This document shows positions 1-8,314 of a stretch of DNA of 46,449 nt, piece by piece. How positions within the stretch are numbered: the stretch's first letter is position 1; each line of letters starts with the position of its first letter. The notes beneath the pieces were generated by a model, which was not told the origin of the DNA, made no database searches, and saw only the letters and a program-made list of their open reading frames with translations. A program made the translations under genes and the position numbers. The DNA comes from Pseudomonadota bacterium (lineage in GTDB: Bacteria > Pseudomonadota > Gammaproteobacteria > Burkholderiales > SG8-39), in assembly GCA_026399375.1 (NCBI GenBank), contig JAPLRD010000044.1, forward strand, positions 1-46,449, read 5' to 3'.

Positions 1-141
1 CGCCTCAATCTTCCCAATTTCTCCATGGTGATCATCCCCTTTGTTCCTGCCTATAAATTAGGCAGGATAGGCTGAACACCCTGGTCAATTTTGAACGCGC
101 AGTACCTCGTTCAAATGGTCAATTTACGTCGCGCGCCAACA
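1..141 (-). mobile_element. Probable end of an insertion sequence (IS21-like organisation suspected), continuing off the left edge
   Basis: TGGTCAATTT is repeated at 82-91 and 116-125. A TG-starting tip (minus strand TGTTGGCGCGCGACG) lies at about 141, exactly where HEPN similarity of the neighbouring ORF stops. A minus-strand ATG with purine-rich RBS (AAAGGGG) opens a reading frame at about position 35 or 26 that runs off the window. Confidence 0.4.
46..66. repeat. Perfect inverted repeat / hairpin in the putative IS leader
   Basis: CCTGCCTA-TAAAT-TAGGCAGG, 8-bp arms, between the IS tip and the putative transposase start. Confidence 0.6.
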
Positions 142-392
142 TGCGTGAGGCTCTGAAAGACGAGATAGCGATTTTCGGAACGATAGCCATGCCAGCGCAA
201 GGCGGCAAGCGCCAGAGCGTGCGCCGCGTTATACGCCAGATCGAAGCGGCTTTCGAAACTGACGCTGCTATTGCCTGCATCGCTCAAACGGACCTTGCCC
301 GAGCGAAGAAGACCAGCGAACTCGGATTGCGCGGGCGGCTCGGTCTTGAGTTGACCGATGCGTACGAGGTTATCGAGCGGTTGCAGAGACAT
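111..392 (-). pseudogene. Truncated HEPN-domain protein (partner of the MNT nucleotidyltransferase)
   Basis: MSLQPLDNLVRIGQLKTEPP...FDLAYNAAHALALAALRWHGYRSENRYLVFQSLTH resembles HEPN partners of HTH-MNT proteins; the C-terminus is replaced by VGARRKLTI-stop at the presumed IS boundary. The start overlaps the MNT gene by 23 bp. Confidence 0.6.
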
Positions 393-1029
393 CGGCTTCT
401 TTACCGATCAACGGCAGAAACTTGCCTGCCAGTACTTTGGTGAGGAAGGGATTGCCGTCCCTGCGTCGCTGAATGAACTCGGCAGGCGTATAGAGTGTCG
501 GGTTCACCCGCCGTGCAAGCTGCTCTTCTGCCGTGGCAAGCGCCGTATAGACTTCCTCGAGGGTTAGATTGTCAGCGACAATCAGTACATCGATATCGCT
601 CGTTGCGGTCTCGCTTTTCTTGGCGATCGAACCGTACACAAGGGCAAGGTGGACGCGCTCCCCCAGTGCCGACAGCGCGGCACGCAGCGGATCGACGAGA
701 CCGACTGTCTTTACGACGAGGCCGTGCAATTCCTTGAACACGGACGCGTCACGGTTGGCCTGATAGTGTTTTTGGTTGCCTATTCGCGACACGACCACAA
801 GGCCGCTTTCGGCCAAACGCCCCAGTTCCCGCTGTACGGCGCCGGAACCCGCCCCCACCAAGCGAATCAGTTCGCTTGCAAAAAAACTGCGTTCTGGCTG
901 GCCGAACAAGAGACCTAACACCCGCTGCTGGGTTCCGGAGAAGAGCGCATCTGCGAGGCCTGTGCGCATTGGCTGCGCTCCGTGGCCAGGCTGGCGCGTT
1001 GTCCGCGGTTTGGCCTTCTTTGTACCCAT
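370..1029 (-). CDS. HTH (ArsR-like winged helix) fused to MNT-type nucleotidyltransferase domain
   Basis: N-terminal wHTH (LLFGQPERSFFASELIRLVGAGSGAVQRELGRLAESGLV) and nucleotidyltransferase motif GSIAKKSETATSDIDVLIV. An alternative start is the Met at position 969 (MRTGLADALF). Confidence 0.8.
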   Translation of the reverse strand: MGTKKAKPRTTRQPGHGAQPMRTGLADALFSGTQQRVLGLLFGQPERSFFASELIRLVGAGSGAVQRELGRLAESGLVVVSRIGNQKHYQANRDASVFKELHGLVVKTVGLVDPLRAALSALGERVHLALVYGSIAKKSETATSDIDVLIVADNLTLEEVYTALATAEEQLARRVNPTLYTPAEFIQRRRDGNPFLTKVLAGKFLPLIGKEADVSATAR

Positions 1030-1037
1030 TTTGGGTA
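1023..1037. promoter_or_regulatory. Operator-like palindrome O1 overlapping the MNT start codon
   Basis: TACCC-ATTTT-GGGTA, perfect 5-bp arms; the minus-strand ATG (1027-1029) lies inside it. Confidence 0.65.
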
Positions 1038-1066
1038 TTATATTACCCTTTTTGAGTATATTGCAA
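1037..1066 (-). promoter_or_regulatory. Sigma70-like promoter of the MNT gene
   Basis: Minus strand TTGCAA (1061-1066), 18-nt spacer, TATAAT (1037-1042), then 7 nt to the ATG. Confidence 0.65.
1044..1058. promoter_or_regulatory. Second operator-like imperfect palindrome O2 in the promoter spacer
   Basis: TACCC-TTTTT-GAGTA, one mismatch from O1 arms, exactly 21 bp from O1. Confidence 0.6.
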
Positions 1067-1139
1067 TGATCAATTCTTTAGCGGGTGGGAGGCGGATCAT
1101 GGAACTTGTTCCCGCACCTTGTTATCCCCGACGAGCCCG

Positions 1140-2159
1140 CTATCCAATTGCGCGCGCCGGTTCCCGAGAAAACCACCGCCACGCAGTTTCAACAATTTCC
1201 GCGAGATCATTGAACTCAGGTGACCAACCTAGTTCCGCGCGAGCGCGCGCCGCGCTCGCTACCAGCCGCGCCGGATCTCCGGCCCGCCGTCCGCTCACCC
1301 GGTAGCGAATATCCTGCCCGGTAATGCGCCGGCAGGTTTCGATAACCTCCTTCACCGAATAGCCTTTTTCGGTCCCCAGATTGAACGCATTGAAGCCGGA
1401 AACCCGGCCGCCGATCAAGCACTCCATCGCCAGCAGGTGCGCCGCGCACAGATCTGCGATGTGTACATAGTCACGAATGCAGGTGCCGTCCGGCGTGTCG
1501 AAGTCGTCGCCGAAAACCTGCAACTGGGTGTCCTCCGGCTTGCCGCCGGCGCGCAGGCGCAGCGCCTCCCGGAGCACCAGCGGAATCAGGTGCGTCTCCG
1601 GATCATGACGTTCGCCCAAGGCGCCCTCCGGATCGCACCCGGCGGCGTTGAAGTAACGCAACGCTACGGTGTCTAACCCGTACGCGCGCCCATAGTCCGC
1701 CATCGCGCGCTCGGCGGTGAGTTTCGTCATGCCGTAAGGATTGACGGGGTGCTGCGGATGGTCTTCACTCATGGGTAACGACACCGGATCGCCGTAGGTG
1801 CTGCAGGTCGAGGAGAACACCAAGCGCTTCACCTGCACTGCGCGCATTGCTTCCAGAAGATTCAGCGTTCCGATTACATTATTCGTGTAGTACTTCGCGG
1901 GGTCCTGCACCGATTCGCCGACGTAACAACTGGCGGCGAAGTGCATCACCACATCGAATTGGCAACCGCTAAACGCCCGCGCGGCGTCGGTCGCTTGCCG
2001 TAGATCCCCTTTGACGAAATCCGCTCCCTGCACGGCGTCGCGTTGGCCGGTGGAAAGATTGTCGAAAACGGTGACCCGATGTCCCTGGCGCAGCAGCAGC
2101 TTCACCATGTGCGAGCCGATGTAGCCGGCGCCGCCTGTGACGAGAACGGAGGACGTCAT
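1140..2159 (-). CDS. galE: UDP-glucose 4-epimerase
   Basis: [17 protein letters not shown] Rossmann motif and YGMTK catalytic motif. The start at 2159 is preferred over the ORF-track start; ATGA overlap with the upstream gene. Confidence 0.9.
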   Translation of the reverse strand: MTSSVLVTGGAGYIGSHMVKLLLRQGHRVTVFDNLSTGQRDAVQGADFVKGDLRQATDAARAFSGCQFDVVMHFAASCYVGESVQDPAKYYTNNVIGTLNLLEAMRAVQVKRLVFSSTCSTYGDPVSLPMSEDHPQHPVNPYGMTKLTAERAMADYGRAYGLDTVALRYFNAAGCDPEGALGERHDPETHLIPLVLREALRLRAGGKPEDTQLQVFGDDFDTPDGTCIRDYVHIADLCAAHLLAMECLIGGRVSGFNAFNLGTEKGYSVKEVIETCRRITGQDIRYRVSGRRAGDPARLVASAARARAELGWSPEFNDLAEIVETAWRWFSREPARAIG

Positions 2160-3028
2160 CGGCCCAACCTCCGTCGGATGTCGTGCTTCTTCGCTTCCAC
2201 CATGCCTTGGTACAGCGCCTTCATCATGCAGAATACCAAGCCGTCCTTGCCGTCGAGGAAGCCGTGCCGCCAAACGTAGCTGTACAAGAAGTAAGCCAAT
2301 GGCCGCGCTGGCAACATCGCGGCCAATCGCTTCATGGATTTTCGACGCAGCAGTGGATCACCACTAATTACGTCGCCTAGTCCGAAAGGCTGGCTTTCGA
2401 TGGTCAACTCGAACTCCGCATCCTTGCTTGAATACCGGTTCTGCCGCTCGAACCACTCGTCGATGCCTTTGAGGTTTTCATCGATCAAGTCGTTGTTCAG
2501 ATCGCGCACCTCGCCAATGACATCCTGGGTTTCTGCATGCCCGCGATTGACATATCGAATCCGGCCCTTACGCACCAGTCTTACCACCCAACTCGGATAG
2601 AGGCTGCTATAGCGGAGCCATCGTCCCCACATATGGAAGCGGCGCTTTAGCCGGAACGCGCCTACCGACTCCGGCGCGTTTGACACGGCGAGGGCCAACT
2701 CCGCTGCCAAGTCGCCCGGCACTCGCTCGTCCGTATCAAGAATCAGCACCCACTCATACTTTGGCGCCGTACTCTCCAGCGCCCAATTGCGTTGATCGCC
2801 AAATCCAGAAAATGCGTGCTGAAAGAACCGGACTCCCGAGTCTCGGCAAATCTCTTCCGTCCGGTCATGGCTGAAGGAATCCACGACAATCACATCATTG
2901 CACCAGGCGAGACTCTCGAGACACTTCGGGAGATGCAATTCCTCATCAAGAGTGAATATCATCGCAGTGACGGGTATCAACGATGATGGTATATCAGTGG
3001 GAACCATATTTGCTCGTTGGCCTCTCAA
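2156..3028 (-). CDS. Glycosyltransferase family 2 (WaaE/KdtX-like)
   Basis: IPVTAMIFTLDEELHLPKCLESLAWCNDVIVVDSFSHDRT...DTDERV typical of LPS-core GT2 enzymes. Confidence 0.8.
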   Translation of the reverse strand: MRGQRANMVPTDIPSSLIPVTAMIFTLDEELHLPKCLESLAWCNDVIVVDSFSHDRTEEICRDSGVRFFQHAFSGFGDQRNWALESTAPKYEWVLILDTDERVPGDLAAELALAVSNAPESVGAFRLKRRFHMWGRWLRYSSLYPSWVVRLVRKGRIRYVNRGHAETQDVIGEVRDLNNDLIDENLKGIDEWFERQNRYSSKDAEFELTIESQPFGLGDVISGDPLLRRKSMKRLAAMLPARPLAYFLYSYVWRHGFLDGKDGLVFCMMKALYQGMVEAKKHDIRRRLGR

Positions 3029-3040
3029 ACGGAGCGGAGA

Positions 3041-3691
3041 TCACTCGGGTCGACGGGCAAGTCTGGCTGCGCAGATCATGTTTTTCCAGAGCCACGGCAG
3101 CCGCCCATAAAAAGTAAAACGTATGTCCCCAAAGCCATGCCGGGATACGAGTTCCCGCAGTGTTCGCACACTAAAAAACTTGATGTGCCCTCCGTCCCAG
3201 TCCACGCCATGGTGCGCGTCCCATTTGTCGAGAACACCAATTGCGAGGTTCTTCAAATACCCGTGATAGGGTGTGCCGACCAACAGTACGCCCCCCGGCT
3301 TGAGCAGCAAAACCGCTGTTTCAATCAACGAGGAAGGTCGGTACAAGTGTTCGATAACGTCACAGGAGACAACAACATCGAACGACCCAGGCTTCAGGAG
3401 ACCATTTACTATTGCGGGTGCGATTTCGTTGCAGATGAACGTGACACTATCCGCCGCATAATGTTGCCTAGCAATTGCAATGCCGCTCTTTGATGCGTCA
3501 ATGCCGGTGACGCGATAGCCGTGGCGGGAGAGTTGTTCGACGAGATGACCGCTACCGCAACCAAGATCGCAGACCGATTCGACGCCCTGAATCTGCCGAA
3601 CCAAGGCTACGAAAAGCGGCGCTAATGCCCGCGCTGTGTTCCCCTGACCGGGCTCATTGGATGTGAAACCATAATCTCTATACTCACTCAT
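3041..3691 (-). CDS. Class I SAM-dependent methyltransferase
   Basis: VCDLGCGSGHLVEQLSRHGYRVTGIDAS motif I; VVSCDVIEHL. Start MSEYRDYG at 3691 preferred. Confidence 0.8.
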   Translation of the reverse strand: MSEYRDYGFTSNEPGQGNTARALAPLFVALVRQIQGVESVCDLGCGSGHLVEQLSRHGYRVTGIDASKSGIAIARQHYAADSVTFICNEIAPAIVNGLLKPGSFDVVVSCDVIEHLYRPSSLIETAVLLLKPGGVLLVGTPYHGYLKNLAIGVLDKWDAHHGVDWDGGHIKFFSVRTLRELVSRHGFGDIRFTFYGRLPWLWKNMICAARLARRPE

Positions 3692-4889
3692 GGGCTTCTG
3701 GGCGCGCCTTCTGGTCTGCATCCACGTGCTCTTCGAGCGCCATCTGGTAGACGGTTTCCATGCGGCGAGCGATGGCTTCCCAAGTGTAGTTGGCAGCCAC
3801 GGCGTCGCGACCGCGCTGCCCCATCGTCCTGCTTCGCTCCGAGTCTGCGATCAGATCTGCGATCCCCCTTCCCAACTTCTCGGGACTTCCATCCAGTACG
3901 ACTCCGGCCCCGGTTTCCAGCACTAGAACGGCGGCGCCGACTTCCGGAGTCACGACGACGGGGCAACCCGCCGCCATGCTTTCCAAGACCACGTTGCCAA
4001 AATTTTCCGAATAGGAAGGCAGTATCAGCGCCGCTGCGTGCGCAAGAATTGTCCTTTTGTCCGATCCGTAGATCGGGCCAATAAAGGAAATGCGCTCGCG
4101 CACGCCTTTTTGTCTCGCTAACGCTACAAGCGTCGGCTGATATTGTTCCTCATCGTTGCCCATGATGACCAAATGACAATCAGCCACGAAGGGTAAGGCG
4201 CAAATCAGGCGATCGAGGCCCTTTTTCCAGTTTATTCGGCCGATGAACAACAGATAACGTTGATGCTGAAGCGGAAACCCGGGGGGCAGATCGCGTTTGT
4301 CCGACTCATCGCAGATCTCCTCTTCCTCAATTCCGTTTGGCACGACACAAGTGGCATTGAAATTCAAGCCAAGCTTTGTCGCCTCGTCCTTCTCCAACTG
4401 GCTAGTAAAGTGGACAACTGCGGCTTTCGCGAGATTGCGCCTTTCGAAAAGTTCAATCCACGCGCTCTTGAACCAACGGCTCTTACGTCGGAGTAGCTCC
4501 GCGACCAGCATGCCCCGAGGTGCCAGGACATAGGGAACAGAATATGCCCGCGCGACCCGCGCCGCGGCCCACGTCGGCCAAAGAAAAACGGAGTGCGTAT
4601 GGATGACATCCAAACTGTCCACGCGCCTTCGCAAAGCGGCAGCCATCTTTGGGCACCAATAGAGTCTTCGAAGCATTGGTACCGGGAAATACCAAACCTT
4701 GACGCCATCCAATTCCACCGGAATCCCAAGCGGAACGTCGGAATCGCCTGGGCCGTCGACGTTGGTTGTAAACACTTCGACTTCGTGACCGCGTGCAACC
4801 AGTGCCTTGCACAGCCCATGCACGGACGCTATAGGCCCGCCATAACGAACGGCGGGAAGGTATGAGGGTACGACATGAAGGATTTTCAC
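3684..4889 (-). CDS. Glycosyltransferase family 4
   Basis: MKILHVVPSYLPAVRYGGP start; LFIGRINWKKGLDRLICA and PSYSENFGNVVLESMAAGCPVV (E-x7-E type) motifs. Confidence 0.88.
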   Translation of the reverse strand: MKILHVVPSYLPAVRYGGPIASVHGLCKALVARGHEVEVFTTNVDGPGDSDVPLGIPVELDGVKVWYFPVPMLRRLYWCPKMAAALRRRVDSLDVIHTHSVFLWPTWAAARVARAYSVPYVLAPRGMLVAELLRRKSRWFKSAWIELFERRNLAKAAVVHFTSQLEKDEATKLGLNFNATCVVPNGIEEEEICDESDKRDLPPGFPLQHQRYLLFIGRINWKKGLDRLICALPFVADCHLVIMGNDEEQYQPTLVALARQKGVRERISFIGPIYGSDKRTILAHAAALILPSYSENFGNVVLESMAAGCPVVVTPEVGAAVLVLETGAGVVLDGSPEKLGRGIADLIADSERSRTMGQRGRDAVAANYTWEAIARRMETVYQMALEEHVDADQKARPEAHE

Positions 4890-5032
4890 CAGCCTATACC
4901 GTAGTCGTGAAAAACTATTTATGCAGCAATGCCAGTGACTTTCGTCGCATACGCTAGATTCGTACCGGCGCCCCAGACTTAACCGAATCCACGTGAGTCA
5001 AGACCGCCCCCTTTGGCGAATGGATGGTCCGG

Positions 5033-6142
5033 CTAGAGAGGGCGGGTTATCAGCTGGGAAACTAGCTTACGGAAAACGCCACGCCCAAAATATTGCAAAC
5101 AGGTAGTTCGCAAAACGACCGGCTCAAACCAAAAGGCGCTCCCTTCCCGTCTAAGCAACGCAATCAATCCATGGGAAATCGATTCCACGCTAGTAGGATC
5201 AACTAGTCGACCAAGCGCCCCATCGGCCAAAGCCTCGACAGAACCATCCCGATTTCCACCTAACACCGGAATCCCGCAGGCCATGGCCTCCAGAAAAACA
5301 ATCCCGAACCCCTCCCCAAGGCTAGGTAGCGCAAAGACATCCGCCAAGCGGTAGTGGGCAGGGAGTTCTCCGTCCGGTACAAAGCCACACAAGGTTACGC
5401 AATCGGATAGGCCCAGATCTGCCACTAACCCTTGAACTCGCGCCGTATCATTGCCCTTTCCCACGATGAGAAAACGCACCTTTCCTATCGCGCCACGCAC
5501 CTGTGGCAGGGCGCGCAATACGTTGTCGTACCCCTTATAGCTTTCTTCGGCATCAAGGCGCGCGACTGTCAAGATTACCTTTTCGTCTGGCGCTATGGCG
5601 TAGCGCTGTCGCAATGCCGAATCGGGCGGCGCAATAGTGAATACTTCCTGGGAAACCGTGTTCGGCAAGATATGGATGCGCGCTGCGACAACGCCGACGT
5701 CGAGCAATCGATCTCGCGTCCAGCGTGACACAGCCCATACGGCGTTCGCCGAGCGCAATGCGGAAAGCCTCGAACGGGATAAGTTGGCATGCACATCAAT
5801 GCCGTGTGCTACTAGCACGTACGGAATCCCCAACAGGCCGCGGATGAAATTGGCTATCGGCCCGAAATTTAAGTGAGTAGAAATAATAACTGAGGGCCTA
5901 TCTTGCCACGCTGATTCAATCGCTTGAAAAGAAAACCCAAGTGTGCGCAGTCGAAACGGCCAGGCTCTTGCACCTTTTAGCGGCAGACCGTGCCAATCTG
6001 AGGTTGCATCCAGCTTGCCGAACAGACACACTTGCTTGTGATTGGCGTGCAGCGCTTCGGCCAACGCCCTGCTAAAAGCCGTGATGCCGCCACCAAAGCC
6101 AAGAAACTGCGGCGCCCAGATGTGCACAAACAATTTGTTCAT
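5033..6142 (-). CDS. Glycosyltransferase family 4
   Basis: ILTVARLDAEESYKGYDNVLRALP and PSLGEGFGIVFLEAMACGIPVLGG motifs. Start at MNKLFVHIWAP (6142) likely; the track start is 6178. Confidence 0.85.
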   Translation of the reverse strand: MNKLFVHIWAPQFLGFGGGITAFSRALAEALHANHKQVCLFGKLDATSDWHGLPLKGARAWPFRLRTLGFSFQAIESAWQDRPSVIISTHLNFGPIANFIRGLLGIPYVLVAHGIDVHANLSRSRLSALRSANAVWAVSRWTRDRLLDVGVVAARIHILPNTVSQEVFTIAPPDSALRQRYAIAPDEKVILTVARLDAEESYKGYDNVLRALPQVRGAIGKVRFLIVGKGNDTARVQGLVADLGLSDCVTLCGFVPDGELPAHYRLADVFALPSLGEGFGIVFLEAMACGIPVLGGNRDGSVEALADGALGRLVDPTSVESISHGLIALLRREGSAFWFEPVVLRTTCLQYFGRGVFRKLVSQLITRPL

Positions 6143-6152
6143 TGCATTGGCG

Positions 6153-6917
6153 TTAGGGCCGTTTAACGCTTCGAACATAGACGCTATCGGCTAGCCACAC
6201 CAATGGTCGAAATATCAAACTCAAATATCGAACTAACTCCGACATTGCAACTATGACTTGCAACCAAATAGGCATGAGTTTGATATCAGAATATTGCAAG
6301 CCGATTCCAAAATAGCAATCAACCGAAAAGGCTGTCAAACCAATCTTTGAGGAAAATAATCGTTTTAAATCGGGTATAGACCAATAGCGGACGTCAAAGC
6401 CAATGCCATCCCGAAAACCACGCTTGATCTGATGCTGAAGACACCTTATGCCATATTGTGTAGGCATTTGTATCACGCTGATACCGTCAGGTTTTAGAAC
6501 CCGGCCGACTTCACCTACAGCGAGCGCTGCATCACTTCTACTGAAGTGTTGTATGACACTATAAGAGAAAACATCATCAAACAAATTTGACAAAAAGGGT
6601 AAGAATCTTGCGTCACCAACAACGACATCTACGTCGACTCCGAGTTGATGTGCAACGCGCCTAGCAGCCATGACTGCGCCCAACGATGGATCGATGCCGA
6701 TAACCCTATACCCTTTTTGCGCGGCCGCAATTGACCATCGACCCCAGCTACAACCAACATCGAGCAGTAAGCCCCCGTTCGACTTGGGCAACCGAATTGT
6801 CGGAATTGGATAAGCCTCCAAGCAGCCCCTTAGCCGCTTATAGGCAATTCCGTTGGTTGCGCCAATCAGATACGAAACAACGGGATCAACGCCACTTTGC
6901 TCTTTTGCAACTGCCAA
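6153..6917 (-). pseudogene. Methyltransferase half of a frameshifted Trm112-like/SAM-methyltransferase fusion
   Basis: LLLDVGCSWGRWSIAAAQKGYRVIGIDPS motif I. The frame stays coding-like upstream of the TTG start (SYIDSLGVTAQERNEIALAVAKEQSGVDPVVSYLIG) and overlaps the Trm112-like ORF. Confidence 0.6.
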
Positions 6918-7159
6918 TGCGATTTCATTCCGCTCTTGTGCGGTAACTCCGAGCGAGTCGATGTACGAAGGGAGCTTGCGATGAGATCGATAGTCTTGGG
7001 TTGATCCTCAAGCAACATTATCGGAACGCCGTCAACTATAGGAAAATGACAACCTTCAGAACAGTCAAGACCATGGCGAGTTAGTTGTAATCTATGTCGA
7101 TGGCGGGGACAAGCAAGCCGCTGGATTAACGAATCTGTCATAGCCGTTAGCCCCGTCAA
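6866..7159 (-). pseudogene. Trm112-like zinc-ribbon N-terminal half of the same fusion gene
   Basis: RLACPRHRHRLQLTRHGLDCSEGCHFPIVDGVPIMLLEDQP; then shifts into a short out-of-frame tail that ends at 6866. Confidence 0.6.
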
Positions 7160-7165
7160 AATGCG

Positions 7166-8314
7166 CTAATGCGGAATGCGAGTCGCGAGATTCTGATACA
7201 TACTTTCTGCATAGCGCAGACCGTAGGCGGCCCAGCTAAGAGTTTGACGATCCTCGTCGCATAGGCGGGTGAACGGAGGGCCATGACGCAAGCGTTCAGC
7301 CAAATGGGCCATTCCTTGTGCGAGCGATTCGACGTTGCCGCTCGGAATGACATGTACACGATCTCTAAGCGCGGGCGTATGGCAAAGATCCCGCCCTCCG
7401 GTTTCTGATGTGCAAACAACCGGCAGCCCGGATGCCAAGGCTTGGCCTAGTACCATGCCCAACCCTTCTTGTCGCGAAGCAAGCACAAACGCATCCACCC
7501 CGCGATAGATCTCCGATAGATCAGCCTGATCAATCTTTCGGACATGTTGAATCTTCTGATTTCCAATAGGAAACGGGCAATCGCCCAAAGCACCCACATG
7601 AATGAGTCGAATATGATCGACCTGTTGCACCGCGGCAGCCAAAAGGTTACACCCTTTCTGGTACGACCATACACCTGCGTATACAAAAACGACTTCATCT
7701 TTGGGGGCGCTCCGTGGCCAAAGCGGGAACTGGTTCAGATCTACCCCATAAGGATTCACGACGCACTTCGCTTGCGCGGACGGCTCCCGAGAAAAACTTT
7801 CCAAAACGTGTTGCGCCGGAATCGCGATCATGTCTGCCAATCGATACCCCGCCAGCTCGCGCGCAATCGCCAAGCGGCTCGGCCGCTCGGCGCCCGGCAA
7901 AGAAGCAAGGATTTCATCTTGGGCAAGAATGTGCTTGCTGCCTCGATGGAGCTCGATGATGGCGCCGTAGCGCTTCTTTGCATATTCGGCTGCTTCCAGG
8001 TACATCCCCGACATGCAAATAAACACATCGCATGGCTGCAACCGAGCCATCACCGCCCGATTCATGGCTGCCCACAGAAGCCGTTCGCGCAGCTTGGGCA
8101 GAATCCCCGGGGCCTTGACCTGCCACGCCAACAAAGGCAACAGCCTCGAAACGAGGCTAACGTGGCACTCGGCTGGCAAGCCAAAGGCCATCGCTCGACG
8201 CCGCGGTACGTAGGAGTAGAAACGCACCTCATAACCGAGGGCATGCAACTCCCTGGCAAGATCGAGAACATGGAAGCGCCCGGCCGAAGCGATGGCGATC
8301 CTCGGTTTCTTCAT
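7166..8314 (-). CDS. Glycosyltransferase family 4
   Basis: FVYAGVWSYQKGCNLLAAAV and VLASRQEGLGMVLGQALASGLPVVCT motifs. Confidence 0.85.
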   Translation of the reverse strand: MKKPRIAIASAGRFHVLDLARELHALGYEVRFYSYVPRRRAMAFGLPAECHVSLVSRLLPLLAWQVKAPGILPKLRERLLWAAMNRAVMARLQPCDVFICMSGMYLEAAEYAKKRYGAIIELHRGSKHILAQDEILASLPGAERPSRLAIARELAGYRLADMIAIPAQHVLESFSREPSAQAKCVVNPYGVDLNQFPLWPRSAPKDEVVFVYAGVWSYQKGCNLLAAAVQQVDHIRLIHVGALGDCPFPIGNQKIQHVRKIDQADLSEIYRGVDAFVLASRQEGLGMVLGQALASGLPVVCTSETGGRDLCHTPALRDRVHVIPSGNVESLAQGMAHLAERLRHGPPFTRLCDEDRQTLSWAAYGLRYAESMYQNLATRIPH

